Source of the DNA: Bradyrhizobium lablabi
Lineage (GTDB): Bacteria > Pseudomonadota > Alphaproteobacteria > Rhizobiales > Xanthobacteraceae
Direction of reading: 5' to 3'
Length of the DNA stretch: 64,000 nt
Assembly: GCF_900141755.1 (NCBI RefSeq)
Contig: NZ_LT670844.1
Location: forward strand, 5,552,501 to 5,616,500
The position numbers were made by a program, and so were the translations under genes. Shown here one piece after another: positions 56,169-64,000 of the stretch. The notes beneath the pieces were generated by a model. That model saw nothing but the letters and a program-made list of their open reading frames with translations. It had not been told where the DNA came from and did no database searches. Every line of letters begins with the position of its first letter. The first letter of the stretch is position 1.

Positions 56169-57392
56169 ATGGATTGCTGCGAAGGATTGAGATATCCGGC
56201 AACATCGCGGCGCGCGCTGTTGCTCGGCGGCGCCTCGTTCGCCGCCTGGGCTTACTTGCCGAAATTCGCGCGCGCTGCCGACGGCCGCGATCCCAGGCTG
56301 ATCGTCGTGATCCTGCGCGGCGCGCTCGATGGGCTTGCGACCGTGGCGCCGATCGGCGACCCCGATTATGCCGCACTCCACGGTTCGATCGCGCTGATGT
56401 CGGACGGTCCGCATGCGGCCGTGATGCTGGATTCCTTCTTCGCGCTGCATCCGGCGATGCCGGAATTTTCGCGGATGTATAAAGAGAAGCATGCGGCCGT
56501 GATTCATGCGGTGTCGACGCCCTATCGCGACCGCTCGCATTTCGACGGACAGGACGTGCTGGAAAGCGGTTTTGCCGGTCCCGGCCGGGTGCAATCCGGC
56601 TGGCTCAACCGCGCGCTGGAAGCGATGCCTAGGGGCGAGCGGGTGATGAGCGGGCTTGCCGTCGGCCCGACCACGCCGCTGGTGCTGCGCGGGGCGGCGC
56701 CGACCGTCGGCTGGGCGCCGGTCGCCTTGCCGCAGGCTGACGACGACACCGCGATGCGCCTGGTCGAACTCTATCAGCATCGCGATCCCGCGCTGGCGTC
56801 TGCCTTGTCGCAAGGCCTGCAACTGGAAAAGGCCGCGCTCGGCGATGACATGAAGCCGAAGCCGGGCGCCAATCCCGGGGTCCAGATGCGGCTGGTGGCG
56901 CGTGGCGCCGCCAAATTGATGGCGGCCGACGACGGTCCGCGGATCGCCGCGCTCGCCTTCGACGGCTGGGATACCCATGCCAATGAAGGCGGCCCGGTGG
57001 GAAGGCTGGCGCAATTGCTGTCGGGCCTCGACGGCGCGCTCGCCGAATTCGAAAACGGACTGGGCCCGCGCTGGCGCGACACCGTCGTCGTGGTCGCGAC
57101 CGAGTTCGGACGTACCGCGCGCATCAACGGCACCGAGGGCACCGATCACGGCACCGGCACCATCGCGCTGCTCGCCGGCGGCGCGGTGCAGGGCGGCCGG
57201 GTGATCACCGACTGGCCTGGGCTAAAACCCGCCAATCTCTACGAGGCCCGCGATCTCGCGCCGACCACCGATCTCCGCGCCGTCATCAAAGGCGTGCTGC
57301 GCGACCATCTCGGCCTTGGCGAGAGCGTGCTGGCACAGAGCGTGTTCCCGGACAGCGCGGCGGTGAGGGGGATGAAGGGGCTGGTGGGGTGA
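56169..57392 (+). CDS. DUF1501 domain-containing protein, probable Tat substrate
   Basis: 407 aa. The N-terminus has a twin-arginine signal (TSRRALLLGGASFAAWAYLP), so it is probably folded before export. DUF1501 belongs to the alkaline-phosphatase/sulfatase-like superfamily: IVVILRGALDGLATVAPIGD, HFDGQDVLESG, AFDGWDTHANEGG, VVVVATEFGRTARINGTEGT and DHGTGTIALLAGG. AGAGGAG lies 6 bases before 56169; an ATG at 56163 overlaps the DUF1800 stop. Partner of the preceding gene. Confidence 0.9.
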   Translation: MDCCEGLRYPATSRRALLLGGASFAAWAYLPKFARAADGRDPRLIVVILRGALDGLATVAPIGDPDYAALHGSIALMSDGPHAAVMLDSFFALHPAMPEFSRMYKEKHAAVIHAVSTPYRDRSHFDGQDVLESGFAGPGRVQSGWLNRALEAMPRGERVMSGLAVGPTTPLVLRGAAPTVGWAPVALPQADDDTAMRLVELYQHRDPALASALSQGLQLEKAALGDDMKPKPGANPGVQMRLVARGAAKLMAADDGPRIAALAFDGWDTHANEGGPVGRLAQLLSGLDGALAEFENGLGPRWRDTVVVVATEFGRTARINGTEGTDHGTGTIALLAGGAVQGGRVITDWPGLKPANLYEARDLAPTTDLRAVIKGVLRDHLGLGESVLAQSVFPDSAAVRGMKGLVG

Positions 57393-57400
57393 GTGTTTTA

Positions 57401-57460
57401 AACCTCTCCCCGCTCTTTGCGGGGAGAGGTCGGATTGCGAAGCAATCCGGGTGAGGGGCA
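57401..57460. repeat. REP-D palindromic repeat, single right arm
   Basis: ACCTCTCCCCGCTCTTTGCG GGGAGAGGTCGGATTGCGAA GCAATCCGGGTGAGGGGCA. Confidence 0.8.
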
Positions 57461-57465
57461 AGGCA

Positions 57466-57811
57466 GTGCGTGGGCCAGATCGGAAGACCATTCGAATCGC
57501 GAGAAAGTTGCGCGTCAATCAGACGGACGCGGAAACAGTTTCTTTGGAATCGTATTCGTAACCGCCAGATCAGTGAGAGTAAGTTTGTCCGGCAACAGCC
57601 GATCGGCGGTTACATCTGTGATTTCGTCTGCCGCGAGAGGCTTCTCATCATCGAGGTTGACGGCGGACAGCACAGCGACTCCGCTGCCGATGTAATTCGC
57701 GATCGCCGCCTGGCTGAGGACGGCTACAGAGTGCTTCGATTCTGGAACAACGATGTTCTTGGTAATCTCGAAGGCGTTCTTGCCACAATCCAAAACGAAC
57801 TCCTGGGATAG
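57466..57811 (+). pseudogene. DUF559 endonuclease-like protein, broken by a frameshift
   Basis: GTG at 57466 opens VRGPDRKTIRIARKLRVNQT DAE, the usual start of DUF559 proteins, but this frame then stops within 15 codons. One frame over, the rest of the family follows intact to 57811: FLWNRIRNRQ, SKFVRQQPIGGYICDFVC, LLIIEVDGGQH, DGYRVLRFWNNDVLGNLEGV. The shift lies in 57530-57540, by a short A run (GGAAACAG). DUF559 is a very-short-patch-repair-like nuclease fold. Recent mutation or sequencing error. Confidence 0.75.
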
Positions 57812-58836
57812 AGCCCCTCACCCCAACCCTCTCCCCGCGAAGAGCGGGGCGAGGGAGCAGTCGGCATGGCGAACTCTCTCTTAACCTCTCCCCGCTCTTT
57901 TGCGGGGAGAGGTCGAAATTCGCGCGCAGCGGGAATTTCGGGTGAGGGGCATGGCGCGGTGCCTTCGCGAATCCAGCGTTCGCGGATGGAAGCCCCTCAC
58001 CCCAACCCTCTCCCCGCGAAGAGCGGGGCGAGGGAGCAGTCGGCATGGCGAACTCTCTCTTAACCTCGCCCCGCTCTTTTGCGGGGAGAGGTCGAAATTC
58101 GCGCGCAGCGGGAATTTCGGGTGAGGGGCATGGCGCGGTGCCTTCGCGAATCCAGCGTTCGCGGATGGAAGCCCCTCACCCCAACCCTCTCCCCGCGAAG
58201 AGCGGGGCGAGGGAGCAGTCGGCATGGCGAACTCTCTCTTAACCTCGCCCCGCTCTTTTGCGGGGAGAGGTCGAAATTCGCGCGCAGCGGGAATTTCGGG
58301 TGAGGGGCATGGCGCGGTGCCTTCGCGAATTCAGTATTCGCGGATGGAAGCCCCTCACCCCAACCCTCTCCCCGCGAAGAGCGGGGAGAGGGAGCAGTCG
58401 GCGTGGCGAACTCTCTCTCTTAACCTCGCCCCGCTCTTTTGCGGGGAGAGGTCGAAATTCGCGCGCAGCGGGAATTTCGGGTGAGGGGCATGGCGCGGTG
58501 CCTTCGCGAATTCAGTATTCGCGGATGGAAGCCCCTCACCCCAACCCTCTCCCCGCGAAGAGCGGGGAGAGGGAGCAGTCGGCGTGGCGAACTCTCTCTT
58601 AACCTCGCCCCGCTCTTTTGCGGGGAGAGGTCGAAATTCGCGCGCAGCGGGAATTTCGGGTGAGGGGCATGGCGCGGTGCCTTCGCGAATTCAGTATTCG
58701 CGGATGGAAGTCCCTCACCCCAACCCTCTCCCCGCGAAGAGCGGGGAGAGGGAGCAGTCGGCGTGGCGAACTCTCTCTTAACCTCGCCCCGCTCTTTTGC
58801 GGGGAGAGTGATCTTCCCCCGAAAAAATGGACAGGG

Positions 58837-59697
58837 TTAAGCTGCTTTTAGCTCCATCTCGATCGGGCTGATGTAGCCGATGGCCGAGTGACGCCGAGTT
58901 CGATTGTAGAAGCCTTCAATGTAGGCAAAGATATCGCGTTTGGCTTCTGCTCGTGTTGCATATTGCCGGTGATGAACGAGCTCGGTTTTGAGCGTGTGGA
59001 AGAAGCTCTCCATCGGGGCATTGTCGTAGCAGTCGCCCTTGCGGCTCATCGAGGCCCGGAAGCCGGCGGACTGCATCACCTTGCGGTAGTCCGCCGAGGC
59101 ATATTGAACGCCCCGATCGGAATGGTGGATCAGGCCGGCGCCAGGCCGCTGCGCCGAGATGGCCATCTTCAATGCTACCAACGGCAGGTCGGCGCGCAAA
59201 TGATTCTCCATCGCCCAGCCCACGATCCTGCGGCTGTAGAGGTCCAAGATGGTGGCCAGATAGAGCCAGCCCTGATCGGTCTCGACATAGGTGATGTCGG
59301 CGAGCCAGATCCGGTTCGGCGCGGCGGCGGTGAAGTTGCGGTCGAGCAGGTTCGGGGCGATCGGGAGGTCGTGGCGGCTGTCGGTGGTCCGCACCCGGCT
59401 TCGCCGCGCCATGATGGCCCTGATACCGTGATGGCGCATCAATCGCTCAATGCGACCGCGGCTCGCCCCGCGGCCCTGCGCCTTCAGCTCGACATGGATG
59501 CGCGGGCTGCCATAGCGTCCGCAGGTATCGCGATGGACCCGCCTGATGTCGTCAATGAGGTGACGATTGGCGGCGGATCGCCGGCTCTCCGGGCGGGAGC
59601 GCCAGGCATAATAGCCGGCCGGCGAGACCCCGAGCACGTCGCACAGGATCGTCACCGGGTAATCGGCGCGGCGATCTTCGATGAAGCGGAATCTCAT
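58837..59697 (-). CDS. IS3 family transposase OrfB (DDE integrase domain)
   Basis: 286 aa. Begins MRFRFIEDRRADYPVTILCD; HTH_21-type region (about 45-100) and rve integrase core with the DDE triad Asp134 (LADITYVETDQG), Asp194 (HHSDRGVQYAS) and Glu230 (NAPMESFFHTLKTE), spaced D-x35-E. It ends GYISPIEMELKAA. Normally made as an OrfAB fusion by -1 frameshifting; its ATG also overlaps the orfA stop by 4 bases. Confidence 0.95.
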   Translation of the reverse strand: MRFRFIEDRRADYPVTILCDVLGVSPAGYYAWRSRPESRRSAANRHLIDDIRRVHRDTCGRYGSPRIHVELKAQGRGASRGRIERLMRHHGIRAIMARRSRVRTTDSRHDLPIAPNLLDRNFTAAAPNRIWLADITYVETDQGWLYLATILDLYSRRIVGWAMENHLRADLPLVALKMAISAQRPGAGLIHHSDRGVQYASADYRKVMQSAGFRASMSRKGDCYDNAPMESFFHTLKTELVHHRQYATRAEAKRDIFAYIEGFYNRTRRHSAIGYISPIEMELKAA

Positions 59698-60014
59698 GTC
59701 CGCGTTCCAGCAAAGATCGCGATCGACTTTTTTAAAATGTCGCGCTCCATGCGCAGCCGCTCGTTCTCTCGCTGCAAACGAGCGATCTCTGCCGCGTGGT
59801 CCGCCGACGGCAGCGTCGCCTGCGTTGTGGGGCGCCGCGCCGCCGCCGTCGGCTCCCGCCCAGCCCCACGTAGTTCCACCCAGCGCCGCAGCACCGAATC
59901 GCGCAGCCCAAGTTCCCTGGCCACCGATCCGATCGATCGGCCGCTCGAAGCCACCAGATCGACCGCTTGCCGCTTGTAGTCGTCCGTAAACGACCGACGT
60001 TGACGTCCTTCCAT
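59694..60014 (-). CDS. IS3 family transposase OrfA (HTH and leucine zipper)
   Basis: 106 aa. HTH_Tnp_1 region (RRSFTDDYKRQAVDLVASSG, then VARELGLRDSVLRRWV) and a heptad leucine zipper (IARLQRENERLRMERDILKK). It binds the terminal repeats and provides the N-terminal part of the fused transposase. Confidence 0.93.
   Translation of the reverse strand: MEGRQRRSFTDDYKRQAVDLVASSGRSIGSVARELGLRDSVLRRWVELRGAGREPTAAARRPTTQATLPSADHAAEIARLQRENERLRMERDILKKSIAIFAGTRT
59727..59733 (-). promoter_or_regulatory. Programmed -1 frameshift site A AAA AAG
   Basis: On the minus strand the heptamer AAAAAAG occurs in the orfA frame as TTA AAA AAG, the standard slippery sequence of IS3-family elements. Slipping here joins OrfA to OrfB. 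Confidence 0.8.
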
Positions 60015-60205
60015 CCGACACCTCCTGGCTCCTTGAGCCTACTACAGGTGTCCATCAATTCGGAGGAGGTTCAGAGGTCGAAATTCGCGCGCAGCGGGAA
60101 TTTCGGGTGAGGGGCATGGCGCGGTGCCTTCGCGAATTCAGTATTCGCGGATGGAAGCCCCTCACCCCAACCCTCTCCCCGCGAAGAGCGGGGCGAGGGA
60201 GAAGA

Positions 60206-61147
60206 TCACCCCTTCGTGATCTTGTCGATCTCCGCGAGTTCCTCCGTGGTAAGCTTCCAGTCGATCGCTTTCACATTCTGCTCGACCTGCTCCACCCGCG
60301 TCGCGCCGGCGATCACGCTTGAGACTTGCGGGCGCGAGGCGAGCCACGAGAAGGCCAGCTCCAGCATGCTGTGGCCGCGGGCTTGGGCGAACGCCTGCAG
60401 CTTCTCGACGATCTCTTCGTTGCGCGGTGTGACATAGCGTTCGCGCAGCGCAGGGGCCTTGGCGAAGCGGGTGTCCTCCGGCGCCGCGGCGCCGCGCTTG
60501 TATTTGCCGGTCAGAAGACCACTGGCGAGCGGGAAGAACGGCAAAAGTCCAAGCCTGTATTCCTGCGCCGCGGGCAGCAGATCCTTTTCGATGTCGCGCA
60601 CCACCAGGCTATATTCGTCCTGGCACGAGACAAAACGATTGACGTTCAACTGGCGCGCGGTGAGCTCGGCCTCGGCGATGCGCCAGGCCGGAAAATTCGA
60701 ATTGCCGATATAGCGCACCTTGCCCTGCCGGACGAGATCGTCCAGCGCGCGCAACGTTTCCTCAATCGGCGTCAAGGGATCGCAATCGTGCTGCTGGTAG
60801 AGATCGATATAATCGGTCTTCAGCCGCCGCAGGCTCGCTTCGATCGCGGACATGATATAGCGGCGCGAGGCACCCTGCTTGGTGCCGTCGGTCGCCATCG
60901 GCTTGGAGTATTTTGTCGCCAGCACGATGTCCTTGCGGCGGTCGCCGAGCACCTCGCCCAGCACCGTCTCGGAGCCGCCCATGCCTGCATAGATGTCGGC
61001 GGTATCGAACAGCGTGATGCCGAGATCGATTGCGCGGTGAATCACCTTGCGCGAGGTTTCGAGATCGGTGCGCTGGCCGAAATTGTTGCAGCCGAGGCCG
61101 ACGGCGGAAACGCGCAGGCCGGAGCCGCCGAGATTGCGAATTTGCAT
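60206..61147 (-). CDS. Aldo/keto reductase (YajO/Tas-like)
   Basis: 313 aa. MQIRNLGGSGLRVSAVGLGC opening; catalytic FDTADIYAGMGGSE (Asp and Tyr), VLATKYSK (Lys), YIDLYQQHDCD (His) and the C-terminal NADPH-binding SSVIAGATRVEQVEQN. Substrate unknown; this branch handles a broad range of carbonyls. Its stop codon touches the end of the 179-bp array, so the array may have been amplified from the 3' hairpin of this gene. Different branch from the reductase at 397. Confidence 0.93.
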   Translation of the reverse strand: MQIRNLGGSGLRVSAVGLGCNNFGQRTDLETSRKVIHRAIDLGITLFDTADIYAGMGGSETVLGEVLGDRRKDIVLATKYSKPMATDGTKQGASRRYIMSAIEASLRRLKTDYIDLYQQHDCDPLTPIEETLRALDDLVRQGKVRYIGNSNFPAWRIAEAELTARQLNVNRFVSCQDEYSLVVRDIEKDLLPAAQEYRLGLLPFFPLASGLLTGKYKRGAAAPEDTRFAKAPALRERYVTPRNEEIVEKLQAFAQARGHSMLELAFSWLASRPQVSSVIAGATRVEQVEQNVKAIDWKLTTEELAEIDKITKG

Positions 61148-61271
61148 GAATTGATCCTGTGGGTGAAACGCGGGACGAGGTCGCATTGTGACGCGCGGAT
61201 AACGAAGCCGCAAGGCGCCATCGACCCGCATGCATCAACACGGCTTGAGGCCGAAAGCTTTTGAAACTCAT

Positions 61272-61823
61272 TTAAGCCGCGGGGAACGGCCGCTTGACCC
61301 TCGGATCGACCGGCACCCGCAGGCCAACCGCTACATACGCATTGGTCCGGTAATGCCCGGCCAACAGCAGCAACTGGAGGATGGCTTCTTCGGAAAAAGC
61401 CTCTCGTACCTCCGGCCACAGCGCGTCGCTGATCGATGCGGTGTCATGAAGTTCGTCCGCGAGATGAATCAGCACGCGGTCCCCGGCTTCCCAACAGATG
61501 TCATCGGCGTTGCCGTGGACGGAGGCGCGCATTTGCGCTTCGGTGATGCCGGCGTCATCGGCGAAGTAGTGCGCGCGCAGGCACCATTCGAACGCGTTGC
61601 GGCAACGCCCGGTCACGCGCAACAGGAAGACTTCGCGCTGACGGATGGTGAGGTGAGTGGGCTCCAGATAGGCGACAGAACCGAGCCGGTAGGCGCGAAG
61701 CAACCGCGGGTCGCGTGCAAGCACTTTGAAATGCTCGAACGGCGGCTGCCACGAGGCCGGCAATTGATCGAACTGCGCCTGCACGTCGGCGGAATACGGC
61801 GGCGCGATGGGAGCAATTCGCAT
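61272..61823 (-). CDS. Carboxymuconolactone decarboxylase (AhpD-like) family protein
   Basis: 183 aa helical protein: HFKVLARDPRLLRAYRLGSV, REVFLLRVTGRCRNAFEWCL RAHYFADDAGIT and the CMD-type end HYRTNAYVAVGLRVP. The active CxxC of AhpD is missing (RCRNAFEWC), so it is not a standard peroxidase partner; many CMD proteins keep E-x-C-x3-H instead (EWCLRAH), as here. Reaction unknown. Confidence 0.85.
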   Translation of the reverse strand: MRIAPIAPPYSADVQAQFDQLPASWQPPFEHFKVLARDPRLLRAYRLGSVAYLEPTHLTIRQREVFLLRVTGRCRNAFEWCLRAHYFADDAGITEAQMRASVHGNADDICWEAGDRVLIHLADELHDTASISDALWPEVREAFSEEAILQLLLLAGHYRTNAYVAVGLRVPVDPRVKRPFPAA

Positions 61824-61834
61824 GGCGATTTCCT

Positions 61835-61938
61835 TAGAGCATGATCCGGAAAAGTGGGTACCGGTTTTCCGAAAAGATCATGCTCAAACAAAAAGATAGA
61901 GCGGGATGACGATTCGAAGAAAAGTCATCACGCTCTAG
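61835..61938. repeat. REP-F repeat (AGAGCATGATCCGGAAAAGT type)
   Basis: AGAGCATGATCCGGAAAAGT GGGTACCGGTTTTCCGAAAA GATCATGCTC, then AGAGCGGGATGACG ... CATCACGCTCT: two nested hairpins. A repeat I recall as very common in rhizobial genomes. One copy here, just upstream of the AhpD-like gene. Confidence 0.8.
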
Positions 61939-62093
61939 GTCACAGGAAACGCTAATGCCGCCCGAAGAATTACTCCAGTGCATGCGCTGGATAGATTATA
62001 TTCACCCCGTCGATGCCGAATGCGTCGGCGCTGACGCGTCGCGCAGCGGTTATCTGCAACGCGCAGCTATCTTCAGCCCGATGCGCCCAGCAC

Positions 62094-62138
62094 AAAAAAA
62101 TGCGGCCCCGGTCAGACGCGGCGACTGACGGGGACCGC
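62094..62138 (-). terminator. Rho-independent terminator for the GNAT gene
   Basis: On the minus strand: GCGG-T-CCCC-GTCAG, loop, CTGAC-C-GGGG-CCGC, then TTTTTTT. Long stem with one bulge on each side, about 145 bases after the GNAT stop. Confidence 0.75.
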
Positions 62139-62282
62139 TTGGGCGCGTGATCTGTGACGGGGGGCCTGATCAGACGCGAGCAAAACCTAGCCGGGCTTTG
62201 TTACGTGCCAATGACAGGTGGACTTATCCACAGGCTGCGCCGCGCGGTGGAAACCGGTATTCGCGGCAGGCAAAGGCACCCG
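62139..62282. other. Untranslated region with a consensus DnaA box
   Basis: Between the GNAT stop and its terminator. TTATCCACA at 62224-62232 equals the DnaA-box consensus, but it is single and there is no AT-rich unwinding region, so I do not call an origin. Nothing else seen. The 61939-62093 stretch also has no gene. Confidence 0.4.
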
Positions 62283-62762
62283 TCACAACTGCTTGCGATA
62301 GATGATAAATCCGGAGTGCTCCGCTACCGCATCGTAAAGCCGCCTCGCGGTTTGGTTTGTCTGGTGCGTTTGCCAGTATACCCGCGACGCGCCCGCAAGC
62401 TTTGCCTTTTCATACACCGCGGTGATCAGGGCTCGGCCGACGCCTTGGCCGCGCGCGGCCTCGCTGGTGAACAAATCCTGCAAATAACAGACCGGCTCGA
62501 TCGCCGTGGTGCTGCGGTGGAAAAGATAGTGCGTCAGGCCCAGCAATTGTCCATCGCAATCAGCGACAAGACCATGGACCGGTTCATAGGCATCGAAGAA
62601 GCGCGCCCAGGTCATGCCTGTGATTTCCGGCGCCAGCGCGGTCGCACCCGACCGCCCGTAAAACGCATTGTAGCCGTCCCACAGCGGAAGCCATTGCTCG
62701 TAATCCTGCCGCGTCAACGGGCGGACGGTGAGCTCGCCGGACACTTTCGATTCCGTACTCAT
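62283..62762 (-). CDS. GNAT family N-acetyltransferase
   Basis: 159 aa. Acetyl-CoA binding motif A: VCYLQDLFTSEAARGQGVGR (R-G-x-G-x-G/A), then VYWQTHQTNQTARRLYDAVA, the common motif B region. Transfers an acetyl group to an amine of unknown identity. Start at MSTESK (62762); an in-frame ATG 15 bases upstream is possible. The long upstream part of the frame reads through low-quality sequence. Confidence 0.88.
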   Translation of the reverse strand: MSTESKVSGELTVRPLTRQDYEQWLPLWDGYNAFYGRSGATALAPEITGMTWARFFDAYEPVHGLVADCDGQLLGLTHYLFHRSTTAIEPVCYLQDLFTSEAARGQGVGRALITAVYEKAKLAGASRVYWQTHQTNQTARRLYDAVAEHSGFIIYRKQL

Positions 62763-62869
62763 GAAGGAAGCACCCATGGGCGGCTCGGTCAGTGCCGCCG
62801 CCGTGCTGTCATTAAACAAAGCGAAGGCAGGGATCAATCGCGTTTGCGGATTTGCGGCGATGCCGCATC

Positions 62870-63685
62870 TCACTCCGCGGCGCGCAAGTGCCGGGAAAGA
62901 TCGCGATCGCCGCCGCCGCGCAGCGCGCGGTAGAACTCGGCGCTGGCGGGGTCGTCGCTGTGGCGGACCAGATCGGTGACCGGGATGTAGCTCAGCATCC
63001 GGCCGCCGTCGGGCAACGCGGTGCAACTGAAGCGCAGCACCTGTCCGTCCCGCAGATTGATGTTGATCGGCGTCTGGTCGCCTTCCCGCATCATCTGCGT
63101 GCGCCGCGCGATGAAGGAGTTCAATTCCTCCTCCGGCAGTTCATAGGCGCCGGTATCGCGGCTGTGATACATCAGCGCGATGAAGGGCGGCTTGCTGTCG
63201 GCCTTCTCGTCCGGCAGCGCGAAGTAGTCGCGAAAGGCGCGGTTGATGAATTCGGCGCGGGTGTCGGAATCGAGCAGCACGATGCCGATGTCGACCCGGT
63301 CGAGCGCCGCCGACAGCCGCATCGCGGTGGCGTGGTGCCGGCGCTCCCAGGCGAACGCATCCACCCATCTTTGCCGCAACAGCCCGGTGATGACGGCAGT
63401 GCCGGCCGCGGTCATCGCCAGCATCGACAGCCGCACCAGATCCGCGGTGTTGAAACCAGGCACAGCGCGGTGGTCGAAAAAGAACACCGCGGAGGAGCCG
63501 ACCGCAATCGCGGCGCTGATCATGCCCGAGGTGAGCCCCGAGAGCGCGGCCGCGAAAGCGACGATGCAAATGAACAGCGGCGCCGGATTGGGAACGAAAA
63601 TAAAATGACGGTCGACCAGGATGGCGATCAGCGCCGTCGCTGCCGTCAGGGCCGGACCTGAGATTGCGCGCCAGTCGAGCTGCAT
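62870..63685 (-). CDS. Membrane PAS-domain sensor protein without output domain
   Basis: 271 aa. N-terminal half has about four membrane helices (ALTAATALIAILVD, FICIVAFAAALSGL, ISAAIAVGSSAVFFF) resembling the DUF4118/KdpD-type sensor; the C-terminal half is a PAS domain (ALDRVDIGIVLLDSDTRAEF, INRAFRDYFALPDEK). The end HSDDPASAEFYRAL lacks any kinase, cyclase or GGDEF part. Either it passes its signal to a partner or it is a truncated receptor. Confidence 0.8.
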   Translation of the reverse strand: MQLDWRAISGPALTAATALIAILVDRHFIFVPNPAPLFICIVAFAAALSGLTSGMISAAIAVGSSAVFFFDHRAVPGFNTADLVRLSMLAMTAAGTAVITGLLRQRWVDAFAWERRHHATAMRLSAALDRVDIGIVLLDSDTRAEFINRAFRDYFALPDEKADSKPPFIALMYHSRDTGAYELPEEELNSFIARRTQMMREGDQTPININLRDGQVLRFSCTALPDGGRMLSYIPVTDLVRHSDDPASAEFYRALRGGGDRDLSRHLRAAE

Positions 63686-63911
63686 GCCGGTTCTCGTTTT
63701 CTCCCCCGGAACTTGTTCTGGTTTGCCGCGAGCATAATCCCGCCAGCATGACGGTTGGTTGTGCGCGCAGCAGGCATTCTGGTTTCAACCTTAAAAAGCG
63801 GTTTAGTGAAGCCGCGCGGCTTTCCGAATTGTTATATCAAACGATATCGAAGGTGGATGGACCCGGGTTCCACGCTTGAGTGTTAGCGCTGAGATTTTTG
63901 AAAGGAAATAA

Positions 63912-64000
63912 ATGCCGACCATATCGCCGTCGCTGTTGCCGGTCCTGATGCTGTTTGCCTCCAACGTCTTCATGACATTCGCCTGGTACGGCCATCTCAA
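63912..64000 (+). CDS. DMT family protein (DUF486), cut by window end
   Basis: The first 29 codons are visible: MPTISPSLLPVLMLFASNVF, then MTFAWYGHL, the typical first membrane helix of DUF486 small transporter-like proteins (about 115 aa when complete). AAGGAAA lies upstream of the ATG. The rest is outside the window. Confidence 0.75.
   Translation, partial: MPTISPSLLPVLMLFASNVFMTFAWYGHL

Larger units (their letters stand above)
58809..60073 (-). mobile_element. IS3-family insertion sequence, 1265 bp, complete
   Basis: Ends: TGATCTTCCCCCGAAAAAAT at the left and, on the other strand, TGAACCTCCTCCGAATTGAT at the right, imperfect inverted repeats starting TGA. The target GAG is duplicated at 58806-58808 and 60074-60076, as in the IS3 subgroup. 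It contains orfA and orfB with intact catalytic residues, so it may still move. It interrupts unit six of the 179-bp array. Confidence 0.93.
57814..60200 (+). repeat. 179-bp tandem repeat array (REP-D derived), six full units and one partial, split by an IS
   Basis: Units begin CCCCTCACCCCAACCCTCTC at 57814, 57993, 58172, 58351, 58532, 58711 (first base changed) and, after the IS, 60158. Spacing is 179, 179, 179, 181, 179 and, with the 1265-bp IS and its 3-base duplication removed, 179. Each unit has two hairpins (CCCGCGAAGAGCGGG and CCCCGCTCTTTTGCGGGG). The first two units carry AATCCAGCGTTCGCGG, the later ones AATTCAGTATTCGCGG. The 65-74 codon frames repeated in it are by-products, not genes. 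Confidence 0.93.

Noticed and set aside
57814..58808. The repeat array as a CRISPR or as a series of 65-74 aa genes
   Set aside because: The unit is 179 bp with no unique spacers, and no cas genes are near. The repeated small frames are produced by the unit itself and match no protein.
58809..60073. IS and array as a composite transposon carrying nearby genes
   Set aside because: Only one IS copy is present and the array is a local expansion; no second flanking element.
62224..62232. TTATCCACA as part of a replication origin
   Set aside because: Only one box, no AT-rich region, no dnaA, parA or repABC genes nearby.

Overview
The window is a piece of chromosome from a high-GC alphaproteobacterium of the Rhizobiales, most probably Bradyrhizobium or a close relative in the Nitrobacteraceae. 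The basis is protein character (DUF4282, BA14K-like, BTLCP and UbiK-type proteins), a Caulobacter-type promoter and an EcfG-type promoter, GTG and TTG starts after good Shine-Dalgarno sequences, and many short palindromic intergenic repeats of the kind that crowd Bradyrhizobium genomes. I see no rRNA, tRNA, CRISPR array, replication origin or prophage. All database-type statements are from memory; nothing was searched.

Layout. 0-5 kb: an aldo/keto reductase, a long dispersed repeat, prs, a lipoprotein and a small hypothetical gene. 4.5-9.2 kb: an XRE-cupin regulator divergent from a tight RidA / MHS transporter / MOSC / PDR-type reductase operon. 9.2-13.5 kb (minus strand): lgt, a MidA-like methyltransferase and a laccase-domain protein overlap by 4 nt each; next to them a low-GC metallophosphoesterase is coupled to a dienelactone hydrolase. 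13.7-19.3 kb is core-like: UbiK-like, YdeI-like, rplY, pth, ychF, DUF4282 and two MaoC genes. 19.3-25.2 kb holds small membrane and secreted proteins, three NTF2-like genes and an isochorismatase-fold protein without its catalytic cysteine. 25.2-28.2 kb is the accessory spot: a second copy of the long repeat, a frameshifted zinc-ribbon gene, a DpnI homologue and an HNH endonuclease with a PUA/EVE-like N-terminus. 28.5-40 kb: uvrB carrying repeat-derived coding segments, a large hybrid histidine kinase, pgm, a LysR regulator and a TSUP transporter. 40-48 kb is mixed in composition, with a PrsW protease, cell-envelope enzymes and an atypical aspartate kinase; most of it lies between two 80-bp direct repeats. 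48-57.4 kb: LysR, BA14K-like, Na+/H+ antiporter, two GSTs, an EF-hand protein, a CWC protein and a DUF1800/DUF1501 pair. 57.4-60.2 kb: a frameshifted DUF559 gene and a 179-bp tandem repeat array interrupted by an intact 1265-bp IS3-family element. 60.2-64 kb: aldo/keto reductase, AhpD-like protein, GNAT, PAS sensor and a DUF486 gene cut by the window end.

Most notable points: (1) a compact module of two probable modification-dependent nucleases (DpnI-type and PUA/EVE-HNH) with no methyltransferase beside it; (2) the same palindromic repeat that fills the gaps is also present in frame inside uvrB and has expanded into the 179-bp array; (3) two perfect CRP-type palindromes upstream of two unrelated small genes; (4) an exact GGAAC-N16-CGTT promoter before a small secreted protein; (5) two genes broken by single-base-type frameshifts at or beside short A runs.
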